Shown in pieces: positions 56,246 to 64,000 of a stretch of 64,000 bases of DNA. Position 1 is the first letter of the stretch. Each line of letters opens with the position of its first letter. The notes under the pieces are model-generated. The model searched no databases, had not been told where the DNA came from, and saw only the letters and a list, made by a program, of their open reading frames with translations. The stretch comes from Blattamonas nauphoetae (lineage: Eukaryota; Preaxostyla; Oxymonadida). The position numbers were made by a program, and so were the translations under genes. The stretch covers positions 682,001-746,000 of the forward strand of contig JARBJD010000007.1 in assembly GCA_033064195.1 (NCBI GenBank), in the 5' to 3' direction.

Positions 56246-56844
56246 ATGTCCTTTCTAGAACTTGCACACTCCCGTAAATCGTGCCGTTGCGTTTGATTAT
56301 TTCTTTTGATACATTAATTCTCAACTTGCTTTTTCCACAGTTCTCGACAAAACCAGTCCCTCAAGAACTTGTCCAACAAATTGTTGAAGCAGGAATGATT
56401 GCTCCAACTGGCATGAACCTGCAACCCTTCTATTTTTATGTGCTCAATGATCTCAAGAGAAACCAAGAACTCTTCGGACAGATTGAGGAACCACTCAAGA
56501 CCAAAGTTCCCGGAATTGTCAATGCTCCACTGAACGAAATGAGTCAGCACTCGACTTATGATGCACCATGCTCAATTTTTTGCTGTCTCACAAATGCTCA
56601 ATCCAACACCAAAGAATTTGATCTCGGAATTGCCGTTGATCACATGATGATGGCTGCTGAATCACTTGGTCTGAAGACTCTTCCAGCCTGTCTTCCAGTG
56701 GTTGCTGCTAAAGAACACTGTGAGAAGGCAATCGGAATGGAAGACGGCCAGAGTCTTTTCATCGTCCTTGGAATCGGGTACGAGCATGAAACTGTGAAAG
56801 GACAAGCCAAAGAAAAGAAAAAGAATTTGGTTAAGTTCTTGTAA
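56246..56844 (+). CDS. Nitroreductase (FMN-dependent), 2 exons, 182 aa
   Basis: Classic nitroreductase of normal length: it reduces nitro groups or quinones with NAD(P)H in relatives. Exon 1 (56246-56290) encodes MSFLELAHSRKSCRC; the 50-bp intron (56291-56340, ending TTTTCCACAG) leads in phase to FSTKPVPQELVQQIVEAG. The spliced N-terminus gives the family motif F-L-E-L-A-x-S-R-x-S-x-R-x-F. Further marks are MIAPTGMNLQPFYFYV (flavin site), DLGIAVDHMMMAAESLGLKT and VLGIGY near the end. An in-frame TTG-led reading without the splice lacks the motif. It differs from the TM1586-like protein at 4402-5397. No targeting peptide is visible, so it is probably cytosolic. Confidence 0.9.
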
Positions 56845-56887
56845 ACTTTTTACTTGATAATTCACTCATTAGCAACTTACTGTCACC

Positions 56888-57118
56888 TTATAGTAATTCC
56901 CTCTCCAGCTCATTATCAGACCCTTTTACGTCGTCAATTTCCTCACAATCTCTTAAAAGATTCCTGAGAGAAAACAGCCTCTCACAGACGGTGTTATAAG
57001 TGTGTTTGGAGCGAGACCTGTTGAGCTCACAAGAGAAGCGTGCGATGAGGAGGAATGGAGCAGTTGATGAAAGAGGTAAACGGTGAGAAACTATAGTAAG
57101 ATATTCCGCTGATCCCAA
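56888..57118 (-). pseudogene. Exon-like remnant, helical C-terminus
   Basis: A minus-strand frame ends LFSLRNLLRDCEEIDDVKGS then NELERELL and stop, preceded by FLLIARFSCELNRSRSK. It reads like the last exon of a gene, with an acceptor-like GGGATCAG at about 57113, but the upstream DNA is the duplicated non-coding block, so the rest of the gene is absent or unrecognisable. Confidence 0.28.
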
Positions 57119-57266
57119 GTCAGAGAAAAAGCTTCAAACGACAGAAGATTGGGTTTGAGTTTTCTGAAAAAGATGATGGGTCGATCAATCTCCTGAATCA
57201 CATCCACAAAATGGACTTCTCTTACATACGACATTCATAGGACACAAACCACTTTTCCACGATCTC

Positions 57267-57712
57267 CCTGCGAAGATAAGAACATTTCTGAATCTTTTGT
57301 TCCGAATCTTCCCTTATATATCGAGATTTTCTCATTTTGTCAAAATCGCCATTTTTGACGATTTCAGTGTTTACAGCTATTTCTGTCCCTCAAACGACTG
57401 GTTTATTGATTTTTTTAGCATCTATTGTCCAATTCTCCTCTGTATTGCTCTTTCTGCATATACTTGCAGAGATCGGATTTCGGACGAAAACTGAATCCTC
57501 AACTCCGGACATCGATTTTTCACAAACATCCCATATTGCTCAATGGGTTGAAGTTGATATTTTTTGAGTGATTTTTCGGATTATCTGAGAAAGTGTTCGT
57601 TGAGATTTGTTTTATTTTGATTTCAGTCTCAGATTTTTGAGGCCTCTTTTCTGTTTGGTTTTATTGTCTTCTGCTTCCTCACTCATCCCATCTCTTAATC
57701 ACCCCATTTACT
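57267..57712 (+). repeat. Core of 1,135-bp direct duplication, copy 1
   Basis: Matches 58402-58847 at every base I compared except position 57351 (A against C). Flanking DNA at the same 1,135-bp offset is still recognisably similar (CATCCACAAAATGGACTTCT against CATCCGCAAAAGGGACTTCT) but clearly diverged. The core holds a 76-codon hydrophobic frame (57337-57567, LLIFLASIVQFSSVLLFLHI) that may be coding. Confidence 0.85.
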
Positions 57713-58401
57713 AGGGGTTTCCTAGCCAAAATGTCTCCCTCTTTTCAACTTACATACTTCATCAATGACACCTCCAAGACTGATCCCTCCAGTACAGATA
57801 CTCACCGTTTAGATCCAGAAAGTTCACTTTTTGTTGTTCGAAATTCTGCTTTTACGTGTGAGAAAATGTCAGTCAAAACCAAGAACCACTTTCTTTGAGA
57901 GATGACTTTATCATCTCAACATCCAATTCTGATCTGACAATCGAGGACAATTAGACAATTCTCCACTCGCACGCTGCCCACTTGAAAGAAGATTATGCAT
58001 TGAACAACCCCTTTCAAGATAAGGTAGTCCAGTATCTGAAGAGCCTCGAGTCAAGATCTGCCCACACAGAACTATTCAGCTATAAGTATCAAAAACTTGA
58101 AATAGTGATTGCATGTCATCAATGAAACCAATATATGAGAGCACATCCAGACAGAATGGTGTAAAGAATGCAGCAAGCGACATCAAACTTCCACTACAAA
58201 GGAGGAGCGATGAAAAGAAAAAACCGATCATAGAAGCATTTTCGGAGTGAACTCATCGAATAGAAGAAGATAATGGATTGTTTTTGACATCATATTCGAA
58301 GGATCGTTGGAGACGGGTATCAACGTCTAAACTGACATCCGCAAAAGGGACTTCTTTTAGATGCCATCTGTACAATATGGAAACCACTTTTCCACAGTCT
58401 T
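57713..58401 (+). other. Between the duplicate cores; no gene
   Basis: AT-rich DNA without a convincing frame. The first 80 bp are a diverged match to the DNA after copy 2, and the last 80 bp a diverged match to the DNA before copy 1. Confidence 0.5.
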
Positions 58402-58847
58402 CCTGCGAAGATAAGAACATTTCTGAATCTTTTGTTCCGAATCTTCCCTTATATATCGAGATTTTCTCATTTTGTCAAAATCGCCCTTTTTGACGATTTC
58501 AGTGTTTACAGCTATTTCTGTCCCTCAAACGACTGGTTTATTGATTTTTTTAGCATCTATTGTCCAATTCTCCTCTGTATTGCTCTTTCTGCATATACTT
58601 GCAGAGATCGGATTTCGGACGAAAACTGAATCCTCAACTCCGGACATCGATTTTTCACAAACATCCCATATTGCTCAATGGGTTGAAGTTGATATTTTTT
58701 GAGTGATTTTTCGGATTATCTGAGAAAGTGTTCGTTGAGATTTGTTTTATTTTGATTTCAGTCTCAGATTTTTGAGGCCTCTTTTCTGTTTGGTTTTATT
58801 GTCTTCTGCTTCCTCACTCATCCCATCTCTTAATCACCCCATTTACT
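58402..58847 (+). repeat. Core of 1,135-bp direct duplication, copy 2
   Basis: Partner of 57267-57712. The same 76-codon hydrophobic frame is at 58472-58702. Confidence 0.85.
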
Positions 58848-59360
58848 GGGAGTTTCCTCGTCAATTTGTCTCCCCATTTCAAACTCAGTTCATACATGAT
58901 GAACTGATCTTGTAAGCTCCGTCCAGCAAAACCCAGGAAACAATATGTGTCCATTCGTTTCTTCCACTTCTTCCTCTCCACCACTACTGTTCTTCGGATA
59001 TTTTTGTCGTGCCCTAGAGTCCCTCCTCCTGTCACAACTCATTTTTGGTTCCTCGTTGTTCGCCTTCCATTTTTTCTACCAAATGGGGAAGAGACTTTTC
59101 TTGAATTCTCAATCTCAACTATTCTACGATGCATCTCATGAAATGAAAAAAGGAAGATTATCTCTCGATTAGACAAGTCATTTGACGAAAATTTGAGAAT
59201 GAGCTTGTTTTTAAAAATTACGACAGCAGACGCGACATATGAGGCATTATTCAGTTTGACAGATGCTATCTGGTCGGATACTCTCATAATAAGGACGAAC
59301 TCCACATCAATTAGGTATATCGGAGGATGGATACAATGTTGCGCAGAGAGATATGTTTGA
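58848..59360 (-). other. No firm gene; weak minus-strand coding signal
   Basis: The minus-strand frame 59035-58814 contains FLGFAGRSLQDQFIMYELSL, which has a decayed counterpart after copy 1 at about 57800-57725, so it was part of the duplicated unit. No start or splice pattern could be defined. Confidence 0.3.
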
Positions 59361-60137
59361 TCAGAAAAAGGAGAAAGATGTGAGCGCCTGGCCATATGCA
59401 CGTTTTGCATTGTACAGTGCTCGTTCTTGTTCTTCTCTTGAATAGATTCGGAATGTGTGTTTCGCAGGTGGAAGATTGTGTGTGTTTAGGTGATGATCAT
59501 GTTGATAATCCTGATATTGAGAGTGTGTTGATTGATGTGTTTGATTAACAAAACCAGCCTGTTCCTCGTGAAGTGTTTGCCTCTGTTCTGGTCTGATATT
59601 TGTCAGTTCGAGCTCTTCTCGTGATATTCCGTAGTTTCCTGTTGAGACGATACCAAAAGGTGTAATTCGATTGGTAATGGGGACATCAGGTCCGATTGAA
59701 TTTGACATTGGTCCAGTTGAGAGCAAAAATGATTCGGCGAGGAAAGGATGTGGGCGTAGAGCTCTTATCGGGGAAGAGAGGTCCTCTCTGGAATTCTCAG
59801 CGTCAATCACGGCGGATTTGCGGGAAGAGCGCTGGATTGGCTGAGTGTGTTGTTGGTGGTGGTTTGATTGATTTTGCGTATGTTTAAGCGACAGTGCTTT
59901 CAAACGGCGCGTTTCTCTCTCGAGTTTGTGGAGATCATGTTCAAATCTATTTTCTGGGTTGTGCCGTTGGCGACGAGTCACGGATTCTGATTGAACAGGG
60001 GAAGATTCTGGTGATATGGATGCCATTCCGTCGAAAGGCTTTGAAAAAGCGGCAACAGGAGTAGGAGAAGAGATAGAACCGACATGGGAATGTTGAGATC
60101 GATGTGATCGACGAACTGAATGGTGTCTTGAACTCAT
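59361..60137 (-). CDS. Unknown His/Ser/Gln-rich protein with coiled segment, 258 aa
   Basis: Single exon from ATG 60137 to TGA 59361. Begins with a basic His/Ser/Arg stretch (MSSRHHSVRRSHRSQHSH), has a charged coiled segment (NRFEHDLHKLERETRRLKAL), a His/Gln-rich middle and a conserved-looking C-terminal end with AKHTFRIYSREEQERALYNA. No domain recognised. The C-terminal text would suit a short interaction motif in a cytoskeletal protein, but this is a guess. Only 33 bp separate its start from that of the divergent phosphatase gene. Confidence 0.6.
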   Translation of the reverse strand: MSSRHHSVRRSHRSQHSHVGSISSPTPVAAFSKPFDGMASISPESSPVQSESVTRRQRHNPENRFEHDLHKLERETRRLKALSLKHTQNQSNHHQQHTQPIQRSSRKSAVIDAENSREDLSSPIRALRPHPFLAESFLLSTGPMSNSIGPDVPITNRITPFGIVSTGNYGISREELELTNIRPEQRQTLHEEQAGFVNQTHQSTHSQYQDYQHDHHLNTHNLPPAKHTFRIYSREEQERALYNAKRAYGQALTSFSFF

Positions 60138-60170
60138 GAACTTTTTAAGGGGCGATCCACACCATCCACC

Positions 60171-61238
60171 ATGCTGTCTCCTTCAGCTGTGTACAATCTG
60201 ATGCTTAATAGTCCAACTAGAAGCTTTCTCTTTGACTTGCGCCCTCAGGAAGCTTTTGATGCTGGACACATCTTGGGAGTCACTCACATCCCGTTCCCAC
60301 TCCTCCCTCCAAGCTCATCACCTTCAATGGCACTCAAACTCTTTGAGGATGAAATTCGTAAGCAACAGCGTCTTCAAACAGTTATTGGTCAATGGGGAAC
60401 AGTTCTTACACTGATCCTTCCGGAAAACACTGATGTCGACTGGGATCCTGTTCAAACGCTTTTGAAAACTGTCTTCAAGCCAAGAAAGTTGTTCGTTCTT
60501 GAACCACCATTTTCAGCCTTCCATTCACATTATGGGTTTGTCTGCACGCCAAAACCAATGATGGATAATCATGATCTTCTTATTGAGTCTCTCCCAAACG
60601 AAATTGTACCAGGACTATTTTTAGGAGGTTCCCCACTCTCAGATTCAGTGAAATTCTTCGAATCCATGCATATCACGCACATAATCAATTGCATGGAGAG
60701 GGATGATTACCCAATCCCACCCGGCGTTCAGCGCCTCGAGCTTGACTTAGACGACGTGCCTTCTCAACAAATCCAATTCGAACCCGCGTTAGATCTTTTG
60801 GAGAAGGTGTTCAACATGACGGAGACAGAAGTTCGCGATCATCTCAAAACCATCCCACACTTATCACCGATCGTTGAAACCCTTCTCAATGATTCCACAT
60901 CTGTTCAAACACCGTTTCCATATTTTCCAAACGGAATTCGAGTCTTTGTTCACTGCTACGTGGGAATGTCAAGGTCAGCAAGTGTTGTGATCGCCTTCCT
61001 CATCAGGAAATATCGCCTATCACCGATAAATGCCCTCAGAATGTGCAAAATCCAACGAAATATTGTTCGCCCGAATGATGGGTTTGTCCGGCAACTGTGC
61101 CAATTCTGGATCAACGAAGGAGAGCCTGACGAGCCACCGCCCACATTTAACAGCCTTGAAGCCCCAACAACCATAAATCTTGTTGAGAATATATTCACTC
61201 GTGCCTTGGCATATACAAGGGAGAAGAACGCATCGTAG
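60171..61238 (+). CDS. Dual-specificity phosphatase with N-terminal rhodanese-like domain, 355 aa
   Basis: Layout resembles MAP-kinase phosphatases: rhodanese-like domain at about 1-125 (SFLFDLRPQEAFDAGHILGV, without a catalytic Cys loop, so a docking module) followed by a DUSP domain at about 145-330. Active site VHCYVGMSRSASV with Cys262 and the following Arg; the general-acid Asp is in LDLDDVPSQQI; AFLIRKYRLSPINALRM and NDGFVRQLCQFW follow as usual. An insertion of about 45 residues stands between the acid loop and the P-loop (TEVRDHLKTIPHLS region), longer than in human DUSPs. Intronless. It likely shares a promoter with the divergent gene starting at 60137. Confidence 0.9.
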   Translation: MLSPSAVYNLMLNSPTRSFLFDLRPQEAFDAGHILGVTHIPFPLLPPSSSPSMALKLFEDEIRKQQRLQTVIGQWGTVLTLILPENTDVDWDPVQTLLKTVFKPRKLFVLEPPFSAFHSHYGFVCTPKPMMDNHDLLIESLPNEIVPGLFLGGSPLSDSVKFFESMHITHIINCMERDDYPIPPGVQRLELDLDDVPSQQIQFEPALDLLEKVFNMTETEVRDHLKTIPHLSPIVETLLNDSTSVQTPFPYFPNGIRVFVHCYVGMSRSASVVIAFLIRKYRLSPINALRMCKIQRNIVRPNDGFVRQLCQFWINEGEPDEPPPTFNSLEAPTTINLVENIFTRALAYTREKNAS

Positions 61239-61840
61239 CCAATACACAAAGCCAACCACCTTTGCGACGAAGAAATCTGTTTGAGCCAACTTTTTTGAAA
61301 TATTTAACGGGACGTTTTCCACACATATCGTCTACAGACAGACTTTCAGACTCTTTGTGTCTCTTCTGTGAAAACCACTTCACTTTTTCACACTTGCTTC
61401 AATTTCCACAGAGATTCTTCTGGTGGTGGTGGAGGAGTGATTTATTTTCGGCGTCATATCTCCGTTTACACACTCTGCTCTTCACAGAGAGTCGAATGAT
61501 TTCCCCAATACTCCAAAAATGATGAAACAAAAATCCTTGATTTTGAGACCATGAATCTGGTCTGAACTCTGGTTGAGGACGGAGAAGTCCGAATTGTCAC
61601 AAGTTTCCTTTGAATTTGTCAGCATATCGAGCTGGCAAGAACTGAAAACGAGTCCTGAATTGAAAACTCGAGTTTGTCGGAGTAATCTGAGGAAAAAACG
61701 GGAAACAATCCGAAAAAATTGAAATATGAGTGAAATGTCAATGAACTAAATATTGCAATATCGTTGGAAAAGCGACTACATCGGAGATAGACTGCCATAC
61801 GATTCTTTCTCCATCTCTCGATATTCAGAGATTAATGATG
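61239..61840 (+). other. Intergenic region between convergent genes
   Basis: 600 bp between the phosphatase stop and the gamma-tubulin stop. No frame, repeat or RNA motif that I can support. A GTGGTGGTGG run near 61425 is the only low-complexity feature. Confidence 0.5.
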
Positions 61841-63546
61841 TCACAGCGTTTCTGAAAAGTAATAACAAGAAGAAGAATGTTCACACCCGCACTCTTCGAA
61901 CTCATTTTCATTCCCTTTGATAACTTTAGACTCTGCGTACTTGAACAGGTACGCTTTACTTTTCAGCATCGTCCAGAACTGTCTCAGAGTTCTCTCAAAC
62001 ATCTGCAAGCCAAATAAGAGATGGGAGAAAGAGAGTGACGAAGAAAGTGAGAAACAGACCGTGTTGATCGATGTGTGATTTGCCAGCATAAGACCGCTCA
62101 CGCGGTTCGATTGTTCAATGAATGGGCTTCGTTTGGCCACTGCCACTTGGATTGACGCGGGACACCAAGGAACAAACTTCACCCGTTGCTTCGCGCGGAG
62201 TTGTTGAAGCGATTTGTGGATCGCTGTCTGGTCGATGTCTGAGGAGTTTGCTGACCCCGGTTGGATGATATTCAGGATCGATGCGTAAACACCCTTGTCT
62301 CGGGAACACGATACCATCAGATTTTGCGGCTCAATCAGACGACGCATGACATCGTGGACAGAGGTCTTCCGAATCGCTTGTTGCTGAAAATAATAAAATG
62401 ACTTTATCAGTGGAGAAGGGGATCATACTGCATTCTGAGAAGCAAGGGGAGTGTATGACGTCATCAGAAAGTGGCAGCGAGGCGTTGGAACGAGCGAGGC
62501 AATAATTCCTCCAAGGTCGTTGTACATGTACCCTGGGAATCTCATCGTGGCTGCAATACAAACAGAAGACATGTCAGAAATGAGTGAGATTAAGAAAGAG
62601 GATCCAAGAAAGAGAATGAATGACAAAAGAGAAAAACCTGTTGATGACACCATCACTGTTGAGATGAACTCGTTCAGATCGACAACTGTTGGTTGTGTAA
62701 GTTTCAGCTTCTCTTCGGCGATCCGATTCAGGGCGACATTGTCCAAGACAACAGTCGCGTCGGCATGTTGGATCAGTCTTTGCATCGTCAATATCGAGTT
62801 ATACGTCTGGACAACAACATCCGTACTGTCTGGAGCAGGAAAGACAGAGTATGTTTGAATAAGTTTGTCTGGGTATCTCTCGTTCAGCTTCTCCAACAAA
62901 TACGATCCATATCCAGACCCAGTTCCTCCCGCGAGTGAATGACACAAGATAAACCCCTAAAACGTCAGAGACAAACAAAACACACTTCGAGACTATCACA
63001 ACCTTCCGCTTCTCGATCAATGATGTCAAACAAGTCTGTGTGACTTTCACAAGCCTGGTCGTATCCAGATGACCACAGATTCCCGGCCCCACCTCCACCC
63101 GATGTGTTTGGCATGAAGAAGTTTTCACTGTTATAGAAGTGTCCCATCTCTGATTTTCGAATTGTGTCCAAAACCTGAGAGGAAATTGAACAAATCAATA
63201 ACTTCAGAAAAGAGTCATACCGAACCTTCCAAATCAACCAAGATTGACCTAGGTACATATCGATCATCGTCTGCCTACAAACATGCAAAATTCGTGAGAA
63301 CGGTGAATGGAAAACAGACCTGATAAAAAAACACGTCCTTTCTGTCATTTGCCTGGACTTCGGGACGTTCCACAACTCCCTCCTTCGAAATTCCATGTTC
63401 TGCTGACATTTTCGTCCAGAACTCCTTTCCAACTGACAAGAGTGTTGAGTGCAGAATTTCGTGAAGATGTCAATGAATCGAAAGTTAAAAAGATACAAAC
63501 TTTGATTTCCACATTGACCAACCTGTAAAGTGATGAGTTCTCTCAT
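61841..63546 (-). CDS. TUBG: Gamma-tubulin, 8 exons, 442 aa
   Basis: Nucleates microtubules at basal bodies and spindle poles. Exons 63546-63501, 63432-63320, 63274-63221, 63174-62986, 62956-62638, 62550-62429, 62383-62060 and 62002-61841 give 1,329 nt. Introns 68, 45, 46, 29, 87, 45 and 57 bp. Marks: [15 protein letters not shown] then [35 protein letters not shown], the gamma-specific [13 protein letters not shown], tubulin signature [77 protein letters not shown] and [17 protein letters not shown]. The ending is divergent and Cys/Ser/Tyr-rich rather than the usual acidic-helical tail. Gamma rather than alpha or beta is indicated by GISKEGVVE and the [12 protein letters not shown] pattern. 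Confidence 0.95.
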
Positions 63547-64000
63547 ATCAAAGAGTCCAAGTTTGCAATAAGTGAGAAACTTTGAGTTGTGGAATTCGAT
63601 CTGGGCCAGATCACGACTGACATCATGATCCCGTCGTTTTTCTACGTGGATGACATTTATTTCTTAAATTGAACTTCTCTCACAATAAACACTTCCATTG
63701 AAAAAAAGTGGTGGAAGAGAATCATGTAATTAATCAAGAAACAAAACATCTCTCGCAACACTTTTGTTCCGTTGATCTGGAGTTCTTTCGCTTTGGTCAT
63801 CCACTTCCACAGACATATGATTGTGACAGGAAAGACGGCTGATATCACAAACTCGGTGACGACCGCGTGAATACGTCTTCCAGTATTTTGGGTTGGAAAG
63901 GTTCAGAACAAGAGTGCTACATTTCCTACCTTTCGTATGAATAATGCTGTCCACTCGATGGACAGTTAAATCTCAATATCCGTCAGGCACGGAAAGATAC
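63547..64000 (-). other. Upstream of gamma-tubulin; no supportable gene
   Basis: Overlapping minus-strand frames of 63 and 74 codons exist but neither resembles a known protein or has splice support. The frame directly before the gamma-tubulin ATG stays open for about 36 codons without an ATG, which I take as chance. Confidence 0.4.

Noticed and set aside
57267-58847. The 446-bp direct repeats as a pair of long terminal repeats
   Set aside because: No TG/CA ends, no primer-binding or polypurine site, only 689 bp between them with no retroelement protein, and diverged homology continues outside both copies at the same offset, which fits tandem duplication.
59039-59410. Minus-strand 123-codon frame after the His/Ser-rich gene
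   Set aside because: It starts inside the end of that gene in another frame; no intron joins it, and the text has no recognisable domain.
63547-63660. N-terminal extension of gamma-tubulin through the open frame upstream of its ATG
   Set aside because: No start codon in the open stretch, and the conserved family start MRELITLQ coincides with the annotated ATG.

Overview
The window looks like nuclear DNA of a flagellated, probably anaerobic protist, most likely a metamonad of the oxymonad type (compare Monocercomonoides and Blattamonas). The reasons are closely packed genes on both strands, many very short GT-AG introns (about 19 to 90 bp, a few to 320 bp), eukaryotic markers (gamma-tubulin, ribosomal protein uL23, a Furry/Mor2 protein, a UBAC2-type ER protein, an EF-hand/WD40 protein of a ciliary type), two different flavin nitroreductases, and large helical-repeat proteins of a style I associate with oxymonads. 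TAA, TAG and TGA all end convincing genes, so the standard code is used. The species assignment is inference.

Layout. 0.1-9.5 kb: an FCP1/SCP-type phosphatase diverges from an unknown 377-aa protein; then tRNA-Met(CAT), a two-exon nitroreductase, tRNA-Thr(TGT), an eight-intron helical protein and a Ser/Pro-rich protein. 9.6-24.6 kb: one giant Furry-type gene of about 4,974 aa with a single 32-bp intron. 24.6-25.0 kb: a small gene overlapping its start head to head. 25-36.6 kb: a nest of DNA transposon remains, with pieces of a Tc1/mariner element, at least four short inverted-repeat element families, a seemingly perfect 1,571-bp palindrome carrying transposase ORFs, a second palindrome with 196-bp arms, and stranded coding fragments. 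36.6-44.4 kb: a 70-aa gene, a TRF4-type nucleotidyltransferase, uL23, a 52-aa secreted peptide and a UBAC2-like gene. 44.5-56.8 kb: a helical-repeat gene with one frameshift at an A7 run, a small unknown gene, the EF-hand/WD40 gene, an EF-hand gene and the second nitroreductase. 56.9-59.3 kb: no firm gene; a 1,135-bp duplication with a homogenised core. 59.4-63.5 kb: an unknown gene divergent from a rhodanese/dual-specificity phosphatase, then gamma-tubulin with seven introns.

Exon coordinates were worked out by hand from reading frame, GT/AG sites and family conservation. They are firm where they restore a known domain (phosphatase, nitroreductases, uL23, UBAC2, WD40 gene, gamma-tubulin, Furry) and tentative for unknown proteins. 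The most novel item is the 52-aa secreted peptide (42539-42720): four cysteines, two copies of a CQGG[KR]C motif, and a 23-bp intron.
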